From Bacillota bacterium (GTDB taxonomy: Bacteria > Bacillota > DTU025): a stretch of DNA of 5,407 nt. The stretch's first letter is position 1. Every line of letters begins with the position of its first letter. The stretch spans positions 1 to 5,407 of the forward strand of contig DMOT01000137.1 in NCBI GenBank assembly GCA_003456765.1. The letters are read 5' to 3'. Positions 5,397 through 5,407 of this stretch are shown one piece after another. Both the position numbers and the translations under genes were made by a program. The notes under the pieces are model-generated. The model did not search any database, had not been told where the DNA came from, and saw only the letters and a program-made list of their open reading frames with translations.

Positions 5397-5407
5397 TCAA
5401 AGGCGGC

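Larger units (their letters stand above)
5051..5407. other. oriC: oriC, upstream DnaA-box half; no gene seen
   Basis: About 357 bp without a credible gene. It holds three groups of DnaA boxes (listed separately), one exact consensus box and several with a single mismatch, a possible leftward extended -10 element, a short palindrome and a small hairpin near the right edge. It corresponds to the incA/incB box region that lies upstream of dnaA in Bacillus subtilis, except that here another gene separates it from dnaA. In most Bacillota the next gene rightward would be rpmH on the plus strand, but the window ends before any such gene. Confidence 0.88.

Overview
The window is a bacterial chromosome replication origin (oriC) with its replication-initiation genes, all read leftward on the minus strand. 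In reading order these are an uncharacterised ATPase-fold/winged-helix protein, dnaA, dnaN, a yaaA-type S4 RNA-binding protein, and the first half of recF, which runs off the left edge. The order dnaA-dnaN-yaaA-recF, with DnaA boxes both upstream of dnaA and between dnaA and dnaN, is the arrangement of Bacillota (Firmicutes). The base composition looks fairly balanced to moderately GC-rich and GTG starts are common, which suggests a clostridial-type or related deep lineage rather than Bacillus. I cannot place it more finely.

Layout from right to left. Positions 5051-5407 are a non-coding region with three clusters of DnaA boxes, each built as two tandem boxes plus one inverted box. A possible extended -10 promoter for the operon lies among them. 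Positions 3725-5050 encode a 441-residue protein with an N-terminal GHKL (HATPase_c) fold, a roughly 180-residue low-complexity linker and a C-terminal winged helix-turn-helix. I do not recognise it as a named family. dnaA (2211-3701) follows almost without a gap. Positions 1923-2210 are the second half of the origin. On the minus strand it holds two DnaA boxes, a GGCCC block and in-phase DnaA-trio repeats leading into AT-rich DNA. This has the architecture of the basal unwinding system described for Bacillus subtilis. dnaN (789-1922), yaaA (527-784) and recF (1-530, partial) are tightly packed, and yaaA and recF overlap by 4 bp.

As a unit, DnaA binds the two box regions and opens the DNA beside dnaN, DnaN is the clamp for the polymerase, and RecF acts at stalled or gapped forks. 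The noteworthy element is the ATPase/winged-helix gene, which sits inside the bipartite origin between the upstream boxes and dnaA. Its position and domain pairing suggest a nucleotide-responsive regulator of dnaA expression or of initiation, but that is inference.
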